Source: Bacteroidales bacterium (lineage in GTDB: Bacteria; Bacteroidota; Bacteroidia; Bacteroidales; UBA932). Taken from it: a stretch of DNA of 64,000 nucleotides. Within the stretch, counting starts at the first letter, position 1. Each line of letters begins with the position of its first letter. The stretch is taken from assembly GCA_017412645.1 (NCBI GenBank), contig JAFPWX010000022.1, positions 1 through 64,000 on the forward strand. Reading direction: 5' to 3'. This document shows, one piece after another, positions 39,371-49,541 of this stretch. Under the pieces are notes generated by a model. The model had not been told where the DNA came from. It did not search any database and saw only the letters and a program-made list of their open reading frames with translations. The position numbers and the translations under genes are program-made.

Positions 39371-40627
39371 CTACAAATGTAGTAAAAATTTCTTGTACGA
39401 GGCATCCCAGGGAGCCACATTCAGGCATATGACCTCAGGATGCGGGAACGGCAGTTCGTCGGGAAGCCTCAGGGATACTCCTGCAGGACGGTCCGAGAAA
39501 TTGCACAGCACCGCAGTCGCTTCCGAGGAACTGTAACGCAGGAACGCGCTATGCCGGTCAGGATCGAATCCCGGAGTGGAAAGATTGCAGTAGCAAAGGT
39601 CCCAGTTGGGCCGCCCTTCGAGTTCGTGGGCAAGTTTCAGAATGGACCTGTAGCGCTTCAGAACGGCATTGCCGCTGTGTGGCAGAGGAGTATCCTGTAG
39701 AGAAGTGACCCTTACAGTATTGAAGATGGAAGTGCGACCGTCTGTCGATTCAGGGGCGGATTCTCCAAGTTCCTGGCCGGCGTAGATCATGAAGGAAGCC
39801 GGTCCGAAGAGAGCGCCGTATGCAAGGGCGGCGTAGCCTTTCTGAGGGCTTCCGGCAAAGAAGTTACTGGCCAGACGCTGCTCGTCATGGTTTTCCAGGA
39901 AATTAAGCATGCGGCACTGGTGAGGACCCAGGCGCTGCCAGTTGGCCGTGAGCTCCCGGGCACTGCGGCTGCCATTCATTATTCCCCTGACAATGTCATA
40001 GAAGCCCGATTTGTCGTAAAGATAATCAAAGCCGGCTGCAAGCAGGGGCTCATAGTTGGAGAGTTCGTATGCTTCGGCTATGAAGATGAAGCGGGGATGC
40101 ATTTTGCGTACCTGGCCGATGAGCCATCCGAGAAAGTCCCGAGGAACCAGTTCGACCATGTCGCAACGCATGCCGTCCACACCGAGGCCGGCCCAGAATA
40201 GGACGACGCGGAGCATGGCTTCCCACGCCCCTGGAGCGGAATAATCCACCTTACGGGTGTCGGTCCAGTCGAAATCGCACCATGGCAGAGTGGGGACATC
40301 GGTGCATTCCGGCGACACGTGGTTTGGAATAAAGTCGGTGATGACCTTGAGCCCCGCTCTGTGGGCCCTGGAAACCAATGCCTTGAACTCCTCCAAACGG
40401 CGCTCGGGATTGTCGGCCAGATAAGGGTTTACGTCGTACCAGGATGAGACCGAATACGGTGAACCCGGATTGCCTTTGACATAGGATTTGCCGGTGGCGT
40501 GGCGGGGAATGCCGGTCAGCCAAACGGCATCGGCTCCAAGGCTCTTCACATAGTTCCAGGCGGGAGCTTTCCAGTCGGAAAACCGGCCGCTCCCCCACAG
40601 TCTCGGAAGAACCTGATAAAGTATCAT
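39371..40627 (-). CDS. GH13 alpha-amylase family protein, cytoplasmic
   Basis: The 418-residue protein has no signal peptide. The (beta/alpha)8 barrel shows the GH13 motifs: 'VITDFIPNHVS' (region I), 'GMRCDMVELVP' with nucleophile Asp (region II), 'FIAEAYE' with acid/base Glu (region III) and 'FLENHDEQRLA' with the third Asp (region IV). A short C-terminal beta domain follows. It may trim glycogen, starch oligosaccharides or maltodextrins inside the cell. The start overlaps the SpoU stop by four bases, and the stop is three bases before tamL, so it lies in the middle of a compact operon. Confidence 0.9.
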   Translation of the reverse strand: MILYQVLPRLWGSGRFSDWKAPAWNYVKSLGADAVWLTGIPRHATGKSYVKGNPGSPYSVSSWYDVNPYLADNPERRLEEFKALVSRAHRAGLKVITDFIPNHVSPECTDVPTLPWCDFDWTDTRKVDYSAPGAWEAMLRVVLFWAGLGVDGMRCDMVELVPRDFLGWLIGQVRKMHPRFIFIAEAYELSNYEPLLAAGFDYLYDKSGFYDIVRGIMNGSRSARELTANWQRLGPHQCRMLNFLENHDEQRLASNFFAGSPQKGYAALAYGALFGPASFMIYAGQELGESAPESTDGRTSIFNTVRVTSLQDTPLPHSGNAVLKRYRSILKLAHELEGRPNWDLCYCNLSTPGFDPDRHSAFLRYSSSEATAVLCNFSDRPAGVSLRLPDELPFPHPEVICLNVAPWDASYKKFLLHL

Positions 40628-41325
40628 CTGCGCCTGAATTCAGATACCGTCACGGCGGTGGCCACTGCCACGTTGAGAGATTCGGCGTGGGTGCCTTTGG
40701 AGAAACTGGGAATCGTGAGCCTGCGGCTGACCCTGGCAGCCACTTCGCGGGACACTCCGTCGGACTCGTTGCCCATCACGATAAGGGCTTCCGAGGGGAG
40801 CTCGCAGGAATAGATGTCGTCCCCGTCAAGGAAGGTGCCGAATACCCCTATCGAAGCTGAAGTAAAGCTTTCGCAAAGCAAAGGCAAGTTGCAGTATACA
40901 GGCCTTTTACGAAATATCGTTCCCATGCTGGCCTGAATGACTTTGGGATTGAAGACCTCCACCGTGTCGGGCGATGCGAACACCGTGTCCACGCCGAACC
41001 AGTCGGCTATCCTGAGGATAGTGCCGAGGTTGCCCGGATCGCGTATGGAATCGAGGGCAAGGCAGAGGCCGGCCGGCTTTCCGGGGACCTGGTCGGAGGG
41101 TTGCTTCACTACGGCCATGACCGGAGGCGGGGAACTCAGGCCGGAGAGCCTTTCCATGGTTTTTTCGCCCACCTCGTCGCGACGTATGACGCGTTCGACG
41201 CTGAGTCCCGAGGAGAGGGCCTCGGCGACCATCTTCTCCCCTTCCACTACAAACAAACCAAAGGAGTCCCGGTACTTCTTTTCCCGGAGACTCCTTATGG
41301 TCTTGATGTCGTTAGCGCTGAGCAC
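40624..41325 (-). CDS. SpoU/TrmH family RNA 2'-O-methyltransferase
   Basis: This 233-residue protein has an N-terminal substrate-binding domain (about 1-75) and the SPOUT knot with 'LALDSIRDPGNLGTILRIADWFG', 'IVMGNESDGVS' and 'IPSFSKGTHAESLNVAVATAV'. These are motifs 1-3 of TrmH/RlmB methyltransferases. It methylates a ribose 2'-OH in rRNA or tRNA; the exact site is uncertain. GTG start at 41325 overlaps the pfk stop by one base. In Bacteroidota this family often precedes TamL, as it does here with one gene between. Confidence 0.9.
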   Translation of the reverse strand: MLSANDIKTIRSLREKKYRDSFGLFVVEGEKMVAEALSSGLSVERVIRRDEVGEKTMERLSGLSSPPPVMAVVKQPSDQVPGKPAGLCLALDSIRDPGNLGTILRIADWFGVDTVFASPDTVEVFNPKVIQASMGTIFRKRPVYCNLPLLCESFTSASIGVFGTFLDGDDIYSCELPSEALIVMGNESDGVSREVAARVSRRLTIPSFSKGTHAESLNVAVATAVTVSEFRRR

Positions 41326-42557
41326 TACTCCCAGTTAAGAATCTTGAGGAAGTCGTATTCCTCGGGATTCGCCACGTACTTCTTCACGTCTTCGTAGCTT
41401 TCGGGGCTGACGTAGTGGCAGATGTAGCGGTAGTAGTTGCGGGCGATACCTTCCTGGATGTCCACGCGGCGCGGCGGAATCTTGCCTTCCGCATTCTGAA
41501 GATCCTTGAGGTAGAGCGGGTGCGAGGCGCCCTGCGGGTCGATGTAGACCATGCAGCCGGTTTCGCCCTTCTTGTACAGGTCGTACACGCCCATTGCGAG
41601 TTCGGAGCAGTAGCCGAGGTCGTAGGCGATGGGATCCTGGCAGCGGGTGTCGTAGCCGATTTCCACGGGACGGGTCTTGACCTTGAGGCCGAGGCGGTCG
41701 AATTCCTTGATGAGGATTTCGTTGAAGAGGACTGCCTTGCTCACCTTGCCGAGTTCGGGATGGCCGTGCTCGTCGTAGGTGACATTCACGCCGGCTGCCT
41801 TCATCTCGGCGGGATCGAGGTCGTGGAATACGCCCTCGGCGACTATGACAGCGCCGTAATTGATGCCCAGGGACTTGCGGCGGATGATTGCTGAAAGAGT
41901 GAGCTTGATGATCTTGTCGAGAGTGATCTTGGTTTTGTCGAACATCTCGGGGATGATGGTCATGGGGGCGTGGATGGCCTCGCCTATACCCAGGGCCAGA
42001 TGACCGGCGCTGCGACCCATTGCGCTCACGATGAGCCAGTTGCCAGAAGTGCGGCCGTCCTCATAGATGGTGCGGGCCAGGTGTGCGCCCTCGTTGCGGG
42101 CCGAGTTGAAGCCGAAAGTGGGGGCATTGCCCGGGAGAGGCAGGTCGTTGTCGATGGTCTTGGGAACGTGGATGTTCGCTATGGGATAGCTCTTTGCTTC
42201 GAGGAACTTGGCGATACGGTTCGCGGTGGATGCTGTGTCGTCGCCGCCTACGGTTACTAGGAGCTTGATGTTGTTGCTGGTGAAGAGATCAAGGTTAAAG
42301 TTCTTTTCAAAGTCTTCCGCGGTGGGTTTGAAGCGGCTCATGCGAAGATAGCTGCCACCTCTGTTGAAGAAGTAGTCGGCCAGCTTGAAATTGAGGTCTT
42401 CGGTCTCGGGGTTCTTGGAGAAAAGGCCGCTGTAGCCGCCGTGAAGTCCGATTACCCTGTAACCCTTTGCAAGGAAGGTTTTTGCGATAGTGAAAACGAC
42501 GGTATTCATGCCCGGAGCCGGACCGCCGCCACAAAGGATGATTATTGAGTCTTTCAT
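41325..42557 (-). CDS. pfp: Pyrophosphate-dependent 6-phosphofructokinase
   Basis: The 410-residue protein shows the PFK signature 'GGGPAPGMNTVV' near the N-terminus, 'TVGGDDTAST' with the second Asp that marks PPi-dependent enzymes (ATP enzymes have Gly there), and 'PKTIDNDLPLPG'. It converts fructose 6-phosphate and PPi to fructose 1,6-bisphosphate reversibly in glycolysis. A TAAATTTG -7 box (42601-42594) lies upstream on the minus strand but its -33 partner is weak. It heads the run pfp-SpoU-GH13-tamL-regulator. Confidence 0.92.
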   Translation of the reverse strand: MKDSIIILCGGGPAPGMNTVVFTIAKTFLAKGYRVIGLHGGYSGLFSKNPETEDLNFKLADYFFNRGGSYLRMSRFKPTAEDFEKNFNLDLFTSNNIKLLVTVGGDDTASTANRIAKFLEAKSYPIANIHVPKTIDNDLPLPGNAPTFGFNSARNEGAHLARTIYEDGRTSGNWLIVSAMGRSAGHLALGIGEAIHAPMTIIPEMFDKTKITLDKIIKLTLSAIIRRKSLGINYGAVIVAEGVFHDLDPAEMKAAGVNVTYDEHGHPELGKVSKAVLFNEILIKEFDRLGLKVKTRPVEIGYDTRCQDPIAYDLGYCSELAMGVYDLYKKGETGCMVYIDPQGASHPLYLKDLQNAEGKIPPRRVDIQEGIARNYYRYICHYVSPESYEDVKKYVANPEEYDFLKILNWE

Positions 42558-42593
42558 TTTGTAATGATGAATATAGTCTCTTAAAAATTCTTA

Positions 42594-42657
42594 CAAATTT
42601 AGTAATAAAATGATAAAACTGCATTATGGCTTTTGAAGAGATTTTTTGCTATTTTTG
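42594..42657. promoter_or_regulatory. Divergent pfp/ligA promoter region
   Basis: On the minus strand TAAATTTG (42601-42594) points at pfp; on the plus strand TATTTTTG (42650-42657) lies eight bases before the ligA ATG. Both have poor -33 elements, so these are weak calls based on the -7 consensus alone. Confidence 0.4.
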
Positions 42658-42665
42658 TGATTTGT

Positions 42666-44720
42666 ATGGAAAGAAGCGCTGCAAAGGCCAGAATTGAGGA
42701 ACTGGTTGCTCTCCTGCGGGAGAACAGCAGGCGTTATTATGTGGATAACGCCCCCACCATGTCGGACTATGAGTTCGACATCCTCATGCATGAGCTGGAG
42801 CGTCTGGAGGCCGAATGGCCCGAATTCAAACAGGCCGACTCCCCCACGCAGCGAGTGGGCAGCGACCTGCAGAAGGGTTTCGTCCAGAGGCCTCACCGCT
42901 ACCCCATGCTCTCCCTTGCCAATACCTATTCCATTTCAGAGGTGGAGGAATTCGCCGCCCGCGCCGAGAAAACCCTCGAAGCGGGTTTCTCATACTGCTG
43001 TGAGCTCAAGTTCGACGGCACCGCCATCTGCCTCACCTACCGTGACGGCAAACTCTACCGCGCGCTGACCCGCGGCGACGGAGTGAAGGGCGACGACATC
43101 ACCGAGAATGCGAAGCGCATCTCCAATATCCCCCATACCCTCAAGGGCGATTTTCCGGCCGATTTTGAAATCAGGGGCGAGGTGCTCATGCCGTACTCCG
43201 CCTTCGACGCCCTGAATGCCGAAAGGGAAGACGCCGGCGAGCCCCCCTTCGCCAACCCTCGCAACGCAGCGTCGGGTTCGCTCAAGCTCCTCGACCGCGA
43301 GGAAGTGGCGCGTCGCGGCCTCATCTGCACTCTCTACCACATTCCGGCCCAAAGCGGCCTGGAATTCGAAAGCCACGACGAGGCCCTGCGGGCAGCTGAA
43401 AGCTGGGGTCTTCCGGTATCCCACGAACGCCGTGTGGTGCATTCGATAGGCGAAATCAAGGAGTACATCGACCACTGGGACACCCAGCGCAAGTTCCTCC
43501 CCTTCGCCACCGACGGAATAGTTATCAAGATCAACGAAATGTCGTTCCAGCGCGCCCTGGGCTTCACCGCCAAGGTGCCCCGCTGGGCGGTCGCATATAA
43601 GTTCAAGGCCGAACAGGCCCTCACGCCCATCCTGTCCATTGATTATCAGGTAGGTCGTACCGGAGCGGTTACCCCGGTGGCGAACCTGCAGCCGGTGCAG
43701 CTCAGCGGCACCGTCGTCAAACGTGCGACTCTGGTCAACGCCGACCAGATGGCCGCCCTGGACATTCACGAAGGCGACTGGGTATACGTTGAGAAGGGCG
43801 GCGAGATTATCCCCAAGATCACTGCCGTTGAACCTTCAAAACGGCGGCCCGGCGCCGTGCGGCCTGCTTTCCCTGCCGTCTGCCCTGACTGCGGCACTCC
43901 CCTGGTGCGTGAAGAAGACGAAGCCAAATGGTTCTGCCCCAATTCAGATGGCTGCCCAATGCAGATCAAGGGCGAACTGCTGCATTTTACCGGCCGAAAG
44001 GCCATGAATATCCTTGCCGGCGAGGCCACTGTGGAACAGCTCTACAGCCTCGGGCTCGCCCGTACTCCGGCCGACCTGTACGATCTCACCCTTACGCAGC
44101 TTCTCACTCTGGAGGGCTGGAAGGAGAAGAGCGCCAGACGTTTCCGCGCCAGCCTGGATGCCTCGCTGGACGTTCCCTTCGACCGTGTGCTCTTCGCCCT
44201 GGGAATCCGTTTTGTCGGCGAAACCACTGCGCACGAAATAGCCGTTCACTTTGGCAGCATAGAAGCTGTGGCGGCTGCAAGCAGAGAAGAGCTCCTGGCG
44301 GTTCCCGACGTGGGAGAAGTGATCGCCGACAGCATCCTGGCCTGGTTCGCGGACCAGCGCCATACGATAGAAATCGAACGCCTCAAGGCACATGGTCTGC
44401 GTTTCGCCATGGGAGAAGCCAAGGCGGCTGCATCAGACGCTCTTGCAGGCAAAACCATAGTGGTGTCGGGAGTCTTCAGTATCTCCCGCGACGCCATGAA
44501 AGACCTTATCTCCAAGCACGGAGGCAAGAATTCCGGAAGCCTTAGCGGCAAAACCAGCTTCCTTCTGGCAGGAGAGAATCCAGGTCCTGAAAAGCTGCGA
44601 AAATGCGAGGAACTGGGGGTCCCCATCCTCAGCGAAGATGCCTTCAGGGCCCTTCTGCCCGAAGACGCGGCTGAAACACCAGAACCGAAATTGTTTGACG
44701 ACGAACCTACTCTGTTTTAG
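42666..44720 (+). CDS. ligA: NAD-dependent DNA ligase
   Basis: The 684-residue protein has the full LigA order: N-terminal NMN-binding Ia domain, adenylation domain with nucleophile Lys115 in 'LKFDGTA', OB fold, Cys4 zinc finger (about 405-430), helix-hairpin-helix repeats (about 435-585) and a C-terminal BRCT domain (about 595-670). It seals nicks in DNA using NAD+. I chose ATG at 42666 because the conserved N-terminus begins there; an upstream start at 42633 would overlap the promoter region. The acidic C-terminal tail is slightly longer than average. Confidence 0.97.
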   Translation: MERSAAKARIEELVALLRENSRRYYVDNAPTMSDYEFDILMHELERLEAEWPEFKQADSPTQRVGSDLQKGFVQRPHRYPMLSLANTYSISEVEEFAARAEKTLEAGFSYCCELKFDGTAICLTYRDGKLYRALTRGDGVKGDDITENAKRISNIPHTLKGDFPADFEIRGEVLMPYSAFDALNAEREDAGEPPFANPRNAASGSLKLLDREEVARRGLICTLYHIPAQSGLEFESHDEALRAAESWGLPVSHERRVVHSIGEIKEYIDHWDTQRKFLPFATDGIVIKINEMSFQRALGFTAKVPRWAVAYKFKAEQALTPILSIDYQVGRTGAVTPVANLQPVQLSGTVVKRATLVNADQMAALDIHEGDWVYVEKGGEIIPKITAVEPSKRRPGAVRPAFPAVCPDCGTPLVREEDEAKWFCPNSDGCPMQIKGELLHFTGRKAMNILAGEATVEQLYSLGLARTPADLYDLTLTQLLTLEGWKEKSARRFRASLDASLDVPFDRVLFALGIRFVGETTAHEIAVHFGSIEAVAAASREELLAVPDVGEVIADSILAWFADQRHTIEIERLKAHGLRFAMGEAKAAASDALAGKTIVVSGVFSISRDAMKDLISKHGGKNSGSLSGKTSFLLAGENPGPEKLRKCEELGVPILSEDAFRALLPEDAAETPEPKLFDDEPTLF

Positions 44721-44723
44721 GAT

Positions 44724-45578
44724 ATGGAAAAGGAAAAGAGGAAATTCAAACTGGGAGACCTGTTCACCGGCAGATTCTGGAGAGTGGTGTTCTACACCTT
44801 CGACAAGTTCGCCGAGAACCGTATGGGTTTCCAGTGCGTTTCCCTGAGCTACTTCGTCACCCTCGCGATAGTGCCAATGCTGGCATTCATCTTCGCCGTG
44901 TCCGGCGGTCTGGGCGTGGAAGACAAAGTGACAGCCTTCCTTCACGAAGTGCTCCCCTCCGCCTTCACTTATACCGACGTTCTGGTGGAGAAGTCCCGCA
45001 ACATCATAGATGTGGCCAAGTCCGGCCCTGTGGGAATAGTCTCCGCCCTCATGTTCCTCTGGACCATCATCTGGCTTATGTTCCAGACGGAGAGGATTTT
45101 CAACAACGTGTGGGGCATACGCAAGATTCCCCGCAACATCTTCAAGCGCTTCGGCTTCTATTTCGGACTGCTGCTCCTCATTCCTTTCGTAGTCATCATC
45201 TTCAGCTATGGAATCGCCCTTACCACCAACGCCACAAGCCTCATAGGCCTCAATGCGTCGGAATGGCGCTTCTTGGGCAGGTTCCTGAGCTGGATCATCC
45301 TCTATATTGGAAGCGCCCTCGTGTTCTCGGTGATGTTCAAGTACATCCCGGCCGTGAAGGTGCAGTATCGCTACGCCATCAAGGCTGCCCTCTTCGACGC
45401 TCTGGTGTTCGTGGGCTTTCAGTACCTCTACCTCGAAACCCAGACCTTCATGGGCAGGCTCAACACTGTGTATGGAGTTTTGGCTGCCATTCCCCTGTTC
45501 CTCATCTGGCTGAATTTCAGCTGGCAGATAATTATTTACGGTGCGGCGCTGACAAGGGCCCTCCAGGAAGCTGAGTAA
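44724..45578 (+). CDS. YihY/BrkB family inner-membrane protein
   Basis: This 284-residue protein has about six transmembrane segments and the YihY (old name RNase BN) pattern: 'FQCVSLSYFVTLAIVPMLAF' in the first segment and 'GVLAAIPLFLIWLNFSWQIIIYGA' near the end. Despite its old name, the family is not a nuclease; its function is unresolved. It starts three bases after ligA and two bases before rel, so the three genes are likely one transcript, though no functional link is evident. Confidence 0.9.
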   Translation: MEKEKRKFKLGDLFTGRFWRVVFYTFDKFAENRMGFQCVSLSYFVTLAIVPMLAFIFAVSGGLGVEDKVTAFLHEVLPSAFTYTDVLVEKSRNIIDVAKSGPVGIVSALMFLWTIIWLMFQTERIFNNVWGIRKIPRNIFKRFGFYFGLLLLIPFVVIIFSYGIALTTNATSLIGLNASEWRFLGRFLSWIILYIGSALVFSVMFKYIPAVKVQYRYAIKAALFDALVFVGFQYLYLETQTFMGRLNTVYGVLAAIPLFLIWLNFSWQIIIYGAALTRALQEAE

Positions 45579-45580
45579 TA

Positions 45581-47743
45581 ATGAGTTTTTCCAGATTCAC
45601 CATAAAGGATTACATCGTAATTAAGAAAGCTTGGGAGCGTCTCGAGGCTGCTGCCCGTGCGCGCTGTCGCACTCCCGAGGAGTTCGAGGTGGTGCGTTCC
45701 GCATTCGATTTCGCCAACAAGGCCCATAAGAACGTGCGCAGACGCTCCGGAGAGCCATATATTCTTCATCCCATCGAAGTGGCCGAAATCGTCGTCAACG
45801 ACATCGGCCTGGGTTACAAGAGTATCTCGGCGGCCCTGCTTCACGACGTTGTGGAGGATACCGAATACACCGTGGAAGACCTCCGCGTTCAATTCGGCGA
45901 CAAGATAGCCTCTCTGGTCGAGGGGCTAACCAAGATCAAGACCGTGCTCGACAATGAAGACCGTCGCGGCGGTCGTCTCACGCAGAGCATTCAGGCGGAG
46001 AACCTGAAACGTATACTCCTCACTCTGGGTGACGACGTGCGCGTGGTGCTGATCAAACTGGCGGACCGTCTGCACAACTGCCGCACCATAGAGTTCATGC
46101 CTGAGCACAAGCGCGACAAGATCCTCTCCGAAACCATGTTCATCTTCATCCCCCTGGCCCACAGGCTGGGTCTGTACGGGGTAAAATCCGAGATGGAGAA
46201 CATCTGGCTGCGCTACAAGGAGCCCGACGCATACGCGGAAATCACTGACAGGATCAATCGTAAGGTGGCCGTCCGCGACCGCGAAATCGATGAGTTCATA
46301 GCTCCCATAGAGGGCGCCCTCAAGCAGGCGGATATCTCCTTCGAGATAAAGAAACGCATCAAGACCCCCTACTCTATCTGGTTCAAGATGCGCAACAAGA
46401 ACGTCCCCTTCGACCAGATCTACGACCTCTACGCGGTACGCATCATCTACAATCCAGGAAGCGCTTCGCTGGAGGCAGAAAAGACCCAGGCCTTCCTCAT
46501 CTATTCCACCCTTTCCGCTCTTTACGGCCAGCAGCAGAACCGTTACCGCGACTGGATCAACAATCCCAAGGCAAACGGTTATGAAGCTCTGCACTGCACT
46601 CTCATGAGCAAGGCGGGCTTCTGGGTGGAGGTACAGATACGGTCTCGCCGCATGGACGATATCGCGGAAAGGGGTATCGCGGCCCACTGGGCCTACAAGA
46701 ACGACGGCTACATATCCGAGAACGATTCCAACATGGACCGCTGGCTGGCCAAGGTGCAGAGCATCATCACCAGCGAAGACGTGGATGCGATGGAACTGCT
46801 GGACATCATCCATCACGACCTCATCACCACGGACATCGTCGTCTTTACCCCCAAGGGCGAGCAGCGCAGCATCCAGGCCGGAGCCACTGTACTGGACTTC
46901 GCGTACACGATACACAGCCATATAGGAAGCAGCGCCATCGCCGCCAAGGTGAATATGAAACTTGTCCCCCTCTCCCAGGAACTCAAATCCGGGGACCAGG
47001 TGGAGATAATCACCGCCCAGAGCGGCCGTCCCAAGCTGGAATGGCTCCAGTTCCTACAGACCCGTCACGCCCGCAACGCAGTGCTGGATTATTTCCGCGG
47101 AGACCGCAAGACCCTGATGAAATCCGGCCGCAACATCTACCAGGAACGTCTGGCTGCACTTGGAGTGGCGGACAATATGGAGACCATAAAACGTCTGCTG
47201 GAAACCACTCAGCTCAACGACCAGGCGGAACTCTTCTTCCGCATAGGTGTCGGCCTGGTGGGACCGGAAGAATTCCGCAGGGCTTTTGTTCATGGTAATT
47301 CCGCCCGCCAGGTGCGCATGGGCCGTTTTCTCATGGCGGACTGCTGCAACCCCATCCCCGGCGATCCGGTAATCGGCTTCAAGACTTCCGACGGCACTGT
47401 TGTTGTACACAAGAAGAGTTGCCCCATAGCCGAGAACATGGCCAGCAAGCACGGAGATATGGTGGTGGTGGTTTCTCCCGAGGATATTCAGGGTGAAGCC
47501 GAGGAATTCGGTGTGCGAATCTCCCTGAAGGGGATAGACAGGCTCGGGTTGCTCAACGACATCACCCAGACGGTCTCGGTCGCAATGGGCGTCAATATGA
47601 CTGGGTTGCGGCTCGGCACGCGCGACGGGGTGTTCGAAGGCTACATAGATATGAAAGTTAAAGACCGGGGCGAGCTGGATTCCATGCTCTCCTCGCTCAC
47701 AAAGATAGAAGGCATCTCGGATGTCGTCAGAACGGATATTTGA
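45581..47743 (+). CDS. rel: Bifunctional (p)ppGpp synthetase/hydrolase (RelA/SpoT homolog)
   Basis: The 720-residue protein has the HD hydrolase domain (about 45-190) with intact 'LLHDVVEDTE' His-Asp pair, the RelA-SpoT synthetase domain (about 230-350, 'YDLYAVRIIY'), TGS domain (about 390-450), a helical region and a C-terminal ACT domain (about 640-720). Since both the hydrolase and synthetase motifs are present, it should make and degrade (p)ppGpp, controlling the stringent response. It starts two bases after yihY. Confidence 0.95.
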   Translation: MSFSRFTIKDYIVIKKAWERLEAAARARCRTPEEFEVVRSAFDFANKAHKNVRRRSGEPYILHPIEVAEIVVNDIGLGYKSISAALLHDVVEDTEYTVEDLRVQFGDKIASLVEGLTKIKTVLDNEDRRGGRLTQSIQAENLKRILLTLGDDVRVVLIKLADRLHNCRTIEFMPEHKRDKILSETMFIFIPLAHRLGLYGVKSEMENIWLRYKEPDAYAEITDRINRKVAVRDREIDEFIAPIEGALKQADISFEIKKRIKTPYSIWFKMRNKNVPFDQIYDLYAVRIIYNPGSASLEAEKTQAFLIYSTLSALYGQQQNRYRDWINNPKANGYEALHCTLMSKAGFWVEVQIRSRRMDDIAERGIAAHWAYKNDGYISENDSNMDRWLAKVQSIITSEDVDAMELLDIIHHDLITTDIVVFTPKGEQRSIQAGATVLDFAYTIHSHIGSSAIAAKVNMKLVPLSQELKSGDQVEIITAQSGRPKLEWLQFLQTRHARNAVLDYFRGDRKTLMKSGRNIYQERLAALGVADNMETIKRLLETTQLNDQAELFFRIGVGLVGPEEFRRAFVHGNSARQVRMGRFLMADCCNPIPGDPVIGFKTSDGTVVVHKKSCPIAENMASKHGDMVVVVSPEDIQGEAEEFGVRISLKGIDRLGLLNDITQTVSVAMGVNMTGLRLGTRDGVFEGYIDMKVKDRGELDSMLSSLTKIEGISDVVRTDI

Positions 47744-47744
47744 T

Positions 47745-49541
47745 ATGAGAAGACATCTCCTCCCCATAGTCTGCTCGCTGCTGGTTCTGCTCCCGCTCAT
47801 GTTCGCGCATTCCTGCGCGAACACCACTCAGGCACCCAGCGGCGGCGACAAGGACACTATTCCACCCTACATAGTGAATATCAAGCCGTATCCTGGAGCA
47901 GTGGGTTTCCCCACGGAAAAGCAGAAGATAGTCTTCACCTTCAACGAGTACGTTAGTGTCAAGAACCCCAAAAGTATCTTCCTGTCCCCTCCCCAGGCCA
48001 AGCAGCCCAAGAATCGCATTCAGGGAAAGAGCGTCATAGTATACTTCGAAGAGCCCCTGGAGCCCAACACTACCTATACGCTGAATCTTGGCGACGCCAT
48101 AGCAGACAACAATGAGGGCAACATCTTCCCCGGTTTCACCTACGTATTCTCCACAGGAGAACAAATAGATTCCATGTTTACCACAGGCACGGTGCTTGAC
48201 TGCAATACCCTGCTTCCGGTCAAGGGCGCTACGGTGATGCTCTATAAGAACCATGCCGATTCAGCAGTTTTTCTGGAAAGGCCTTATGCCGCGGCACGCA
48301 CGGACGACTGGGGCTACTACGTGATACCATTCATTCAGGATACGCTTTACCGCATCTACGCCGTCATGGACGGTAGCGGAAACAATATTTACGATCCGGA
48401 TGAAGACCGTATAGCATTTATAGACAGCCTGGTGCACCCGAAATGGGCGGTTGCTGACTCGGTACCGGAGCTGCTCAAGTACGACATGAAGGACACCCTT
48501 GGCTGCGAGGAGCGCCGCGTGGAAAGGACCCTGAATCTTTTCCGGGAAAAGCCATCCAAGCAGTACCTCAAGAATAAGGAACGCACAGGTCTCCGTTCTG
48601 CCTATATTAGTTTCCAGGCCCCCTATGTTTGGATTGATTCCCTCTGGTTCGGGGGTTTCCGTGCAGACGAAGTCATCTCCCAGTTCAATCCCAGCCAGGA
48701 CAGTCTGGAACTGTGGCTCAATTCCCGTAAGCCAGCTCCCGACACCCTGCATCTCTTTGTGAACTATCGCAAAACCGACTCCACCGGGGTACTCAAGCCG
48801 GAACTGGAGCACTTGCGTCTGCCCATCGATCAGAAGCTCAAGCGCAAGTATGCCCGCACCCAGAGGCGAAACCTCAAGCATGAGGACACCCTATGTACAT
48901 TCAAACTGGACGCAAAGCCGGAAAGGGTTGAGCAATATGGATTCGAACTCGAATTTGCACAACCCATCATTTCCGCGGACTTCGACTCTCTGCATTTCCG
49001 TTATCTCAATCCCAAGCGCAAGGAGTTCAAGGGAAAGGTAAAGATTGAAAGGGATTCGCTGAATCTCCGCTGCTACAACATCAGACCGGAGGTCGTGATG
49101 CAGCCTGGATATGAGTACTTCCTCAAGGTGCCTCACAGGGCTTTCAGAGACATTAACGGCTTCTATTCCGACAGCACTGAAGTCAAGGTAGCTCTTCCGT
49201 CTGACGACAAATTGAGCACGCTTTCAGCTATACTCAGCGAGGTGAATGGGAAGTACATTGTAGACCTTCTGGACGAAAAACTCAAGGATATCCTTCGCAG
49301 CTACACCATCGAGTCCGACTGTACCCTGCGTTTCCCCTACCTCAAGGAAGGCCGATATTGTCTCAGAATAACATCCGATCTCAACCGCAACGGTGTGGTG
49401 GATACCGGAAGCCTGCTCGAGCGTCGCCAGCCAGAACTGGTAAAATTCGTGCTGTTTAGGGACGGAAAGTTCCTGGAGGTGCCTCCTTCGGCCGAGATAG
49501 ACCAGGAAATCAATATTCAAAAACTCTTTACCGATGAATAG
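47745..49541 (+). CDS. Lipoprotein with N-terminal Big_5 Ig-like domain
   Basis: This 598-residue protein has a lipoprotein signal (lipobox 'AHSC', Cys near 26). It is followed by 'GGDKDTIPPYIVNIKPYPGAV' and a Big_5 Ig-like module (about 40-140, 'IVFTFNEYVSV...YTLNLGDAIAD'), then further beta-rich modules of the same general type to the C-terminus. This family is widespread in Bacteroidota and thought to be envelope-associated; the function is unknown. I chose ATG at 47745, one base after the rel stop, since an earlier start would overlap rel by 20 bases. The next gene starts inside its end (eight-base overlap), suggesting a functional pair. Confidence 0.82.
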   Translation: MRRHLLPIVCSLLVLLPLMFAHSCANTTQAPSGGDKDTIPPYIVNIKPYPGAVGFPTEKQKIVFTFNEYVSVKNPKSIFLSPPQAKQPKNRIQGKSVIVYFEEPLEPNTTYTLNLGDAIADNNEGNIFPGFTYVFSTGEQIDSMFTTGTVLDCNTLLPVKGATVMLYKNHADSAVFLERPYAAARTDDWGYYVIPFIQDTLYRIYAVMDGSGNNIYDPDEDRIAFIDSLVHPKWAVADSVPELLKYDMKDTLGCEERRVERTLNLFREKPSKQYLKNKERTGLRSAYISFQAPYVWIDSLWFGGFRADEVISQFNPSQDSLELWLNSRKPAPDTLHLFVNYRKTDSTGVLKPELEHLRLPIDQKLKRKYARTQRRNLKHEDTLCTFKLDAKPERVEQYGFELEFAQPIISADFDSLHFRYLNPKRKEFKGKVKIERDSLNLRCYNIRPEVVMQPGYEYFLKVPHRAFRDINGFYSDSTEVKVALPSDDKLSTLSAILSEVNGKYIVDLLDEKLKDILRSYTIESDCTLRFPYLKEGRYCLRITSDLNRNGVVDTGSLLERRQPELVKFVLFRDGKFLEVPPSAEIDQEINIQKLFTDE